Positions 5,813-6,823 of a stretch of DNA of 6,823 bases are shown piece by piece; position 1 is the first letter of the stretch; each line of letters opens with the position of its first letter. Position numbers and translations under genes: made by a program. The stretch is taken from the NCBI GenBank assembly GCA_964385195.1, contig CAYLOC010000170.1:1-6823 (forward strand), given 5' to 3'. This stretch comes from CAYLOC01 sp964385195. Lineage in GTDB: Bacteria; Actinomycetota; Actinomycetes; Propionibacteriales; Nocardioidaceae. The notes beneath the pieces are model-generated. The model ran no database searches and was not told the DNA's origin. It worked only from the letters and a program-made list of their open reading frames with translations.

Positions 5813-6682
5813 GTGTTCTTCGCGCTGCACGACCCGCTGTACGCCGGTCCCTTCCACCGGCTGACCCGGCCGGAGCGTGGGGCGTGGTGGCGGCTTCCGG
5901 TCGCGCTGGTCGCAGGAGTCGCGGGGTTCGCCGCCGCGTCGTTCGTCGGGGCCGCAATCGTCGCGGGGTTAGGCGCAGCGCTCGACCTGCCGTATCTGAT
6001 CCTGCGAGAGAAAGATTTCAACGCCGGCCTGCTGCTGGCCACCAACATCGGGCTGGCGTTGCTGATCGTGGTCGCCCTGGTACTGACCGCGCTGGTCTAC
6101 CAGGTACGGCCGGGGTGGGTGGTCTCGCTGCAGCGCCGGGTCAGGTGGCGGTGGCTGGCGAAGTCGATGGGGATGGCGGCCGTCGTCTGGCTGGTGTTCT
6201 TCCTGATCGTGTTGACCGCCGCCCTGACGAGTCGGTCCGGGCCCATCGGGCCCGGGACGGTGGCCCTTCTGGTCGTCGTCGTTGTCACCCAGCCGCTGCA
6301 GGCAGCGGGCGAGGAGTACCTGTTCCGTGGCTACCTGCTGCAGGCGCTGGGCGCCACCCGGATGCCGACGTGGGTGTGCATCGGGGTCTCCGCAGCGGTG
6401 TTCGCGGCCGCCCATCTGCAGTTCGCGCCGCCCCTGTTTGCCGACCGGTTCCTGCTGGGTGCGGTCTTGGCGTGGCTGACACTGCGAACCGGTGGTCTTG
6501 AGGCCGGAATCGCCATCCATACCATGAAGAACGTCTCCGGCCTGATCCCGGCAGCCCTGATGGGGGAGACGAAGCAAGTGCTGGAGCCGGCCGGTGCGAG
6601 CTGGATCCCCGTCGCGGTGGATGTGGTGTTGCTCAGCGTCGTGTGCTGGTGGATGGTGCGCGCCTTCGACCGGCACCGTTGA
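5813..6682 (+). CDS. CPBP family intramembrane glutamic endopeptidase
   Basis: The 289-residue protein is an integral membrane protein of the CPBP/Abi family (type II CAAX prenyl endopeptidase and bacteriocin self-immunity relatives). Three family motifs are visible: GEEYLFRG (166-173) with the Glu167-Glu168 pair and Arg172, FAAAH (197-201), and HTMKN (236-240), matching EExxxR, FxxxH and HxxxN/B. Hydrophobic stretches that look membrane-spanning lie at about 27-55, 73-97, 122-138, 147-162, 186-204, 212-225 and 265-283. The catalytic residues are intact, so it may be an active peptidase, but the substrate is unknown and no prenylated target is apparent. It follows gltX by 24 bases on the same strand and is probably co-transcribed, though no functional link to GluRS is evident. 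The GTG start is set by an upstream in-frame stop. Confidence 0.88.
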   Translation: MFFALHDPLYAGPFHRLTRPERGAWWRLPVALVAGVAGFAAASFVGAAIVAGLGAALDLPYLILREKDFNAGLLLATNIGLALLIVVALVLTALVYQVRPGWVVSLQRRVRWRWLAKSMGMAAVVWLVFFLIVLTAALTSRSGPIGPGTVALLVVVVVTQPLQAAGEEYLFRGYLLQALGATRMPTWVCIGVSAAVFAAAHLQFAPPLFADRFLLGAVLAWLTLRTGGLEAGIAIHTMKNVSGLIPAALMGETKQVLEPAGASWIPVAVDVVLLSVVCWWMVRAFDRHR

Positions 6683-6697
6683 GGCGGTACCGGCGGT

Positions 6698-6726
6698 TTG
6701 GTGGCCGCGACCCGCTCCGGTATCCT
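6698..6726 (+). promoter_or_regulatory. Predicted promoter of the tRNA-Gln gene
   Basis: TTGGTG (6698-6703) and TATCCT (6721-6726) are separated by 17 bases, an ideal spacing; the -10 fits TANNNT and the -35 keeps the TTG core. A start near 6733 would give a precursor leader of about 37 bases before the mature tRNA. It lies just after the stop of the CPBP gene. Prediction from pattern only. Confidence 0.5.
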
Positions 6727-6734
6727 CTAGCCCC

Positions 6735-6763
6735 GGCACGCCCGGATCGTTCAGCGGCGTGCT
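6735..6763 (+). terminator. Hairpin upstream of tRNA-Gln: terminator of the gltX operon or tRNA 5' leader stem
   Basis: GCACGCC (6736-6742) pairs perfectly with GGCGTGC (6756-6762), with a possible further G-U pair (6735/6763), around a 13-base loop. It is followed by TTACCCTT, too weak for a sure intrinsic terminator. It may end the transcript from gltX and the CPBP gene, or be a stem in the precursor tRNA leader made from the promoter at 6698-6726. Confidence 0.4.
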
Positions 6764-6769
6764 TACCCT

Positions 6770-6823
6770 TGGGGTATGGGGTAATTGGCAGCCCGACTGG
6801 TTCTGGTCCAGTTAGTCTAGGTT
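6770..6823 (+). tRNA. tRNA-Gln (anticodon CUG), 3' end cut off by the window
   Basis: The visible 54 bases fold as a tRNA. The acceptor 5' strand is TGGGGTA (6770-6776). The D stem is GGG (6779-6781) with CCC (6792-6794), and the D loop carries the GG pair at 6787-6788. The anticodon stem is ACTGG (6796-6800) with CCAGT (6808-6812) around the loop TTCTGGT, so the anticodon is CTG (6803-6805), read CAG glutamine codons. A four-base variable region (6813-6816) is followed by CTAGG (6817-6821), the 5' strand of the T stem, and the first two T of the T loop. The T-stem 3' strand, acceptor 3' strand and the discriminator base lie beyond the window. A start with U rather than G is normal for bacterial tRNA-Gln. 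Confidence 0.93.

Noticed and set aside
5969..6739. Antisense open frame of 256 codons opposite the CPBP gene
   Set aside because: It is the Gln/His/Pro-rich mirror of a membrane protein and has no motif or ribosome binding site of note.
6594..6815. Small + strand open frame overlapping the CPBP 3' end and the tRNA
   Set aside because: It runs through the tRNA-Gln body and is in a shadow frame of the CPBP gene.
6770..6823. tRNA-Gln as an integration (att) site of a mobile element
   Set aside because: The 3' end of the tRNA and the downstream region are outside the window, and no integrase or duplicated tRNA end is visible.

Overview
The window is a chromosomal stretch of a high-GC Gram-positive bacterium, most likely an actinomycete. 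A Nocardioides-like member of the Propionibacteriales is my guess, from protein style and gene order only. Codons end almost always in G or C, several start codons sit 6-7 bases after a -10 element (leaderless transcripts), and the order leuB, ilvE, cimA-type synthase, FAH-family enzyme, gltX resembles the actinobacterial leuB-FAH-gltX neighbourhood known from mycobacteria. All genes lie on the + strand.

Layout: (1) 1-342, the 3' end of leuB. (2) 376-1461, ilvE, with its own apparent leaderless promoter overlapping the leuB stop. (3) 1462-1713, a regulatory intergenic region. It holds a long imperfect palindrome just after ilvE, then a promoter, a 13-codon leader peptide rich in isoleucine, a perfect 10-bp hairpin starting at the leader stop codon, and an intrinsic terminator with a T run. 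The loop and right arm of the first hairpin can pair instead with the right arm of the terminator, so this reads as a complete transcription attenuator. (4) 1714-3294, a citramalate/2-isopropylmalate synthase family gene (cimA). (5) 3295-3497, a short 22-base-period direct repeat running into a 100-N assembly gap, then a leaderless promoter. (6) 3498-4274, an FAH-family hydrolase/isomerase, overlapping by four bases with (7) 4271-5788, gltX, glutamyl-tRNA synthetase. (8) 5813-6682, a CPBP (Abi) family membrane protein. (9) 6683-6769, a promoter and hairpin leading into (10) a tRNA-Gln(CUG) cut off by the window end.

How the parts fit: leuB, ilvE and cimA together point to branched-chain amino acid synthesis. 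CimA would make (R)-citramalate from pyruvate and acetyl-CoA, LeuCD (not in the window) and LeuB would carry it to 2-oxobutyrate, and after the IlvBN/C/D steps IlvE would transaminate the product to isoleucine. The leader peptide before cimA carries the run Ile-Ile-Ile-Val directly before its stop, which is what isoleucine feedback on a threonine-independent isoleucine route would require. The second half is a translation block: GluRS plus a tRNA-Gln gene, which is sensible in bacteria where GluRS also charges tRNA-Gln before amidation by GatCAB. The most interesting item is the Ile-responsive attenuator. The function calls are from recognised motifs and no search was run.
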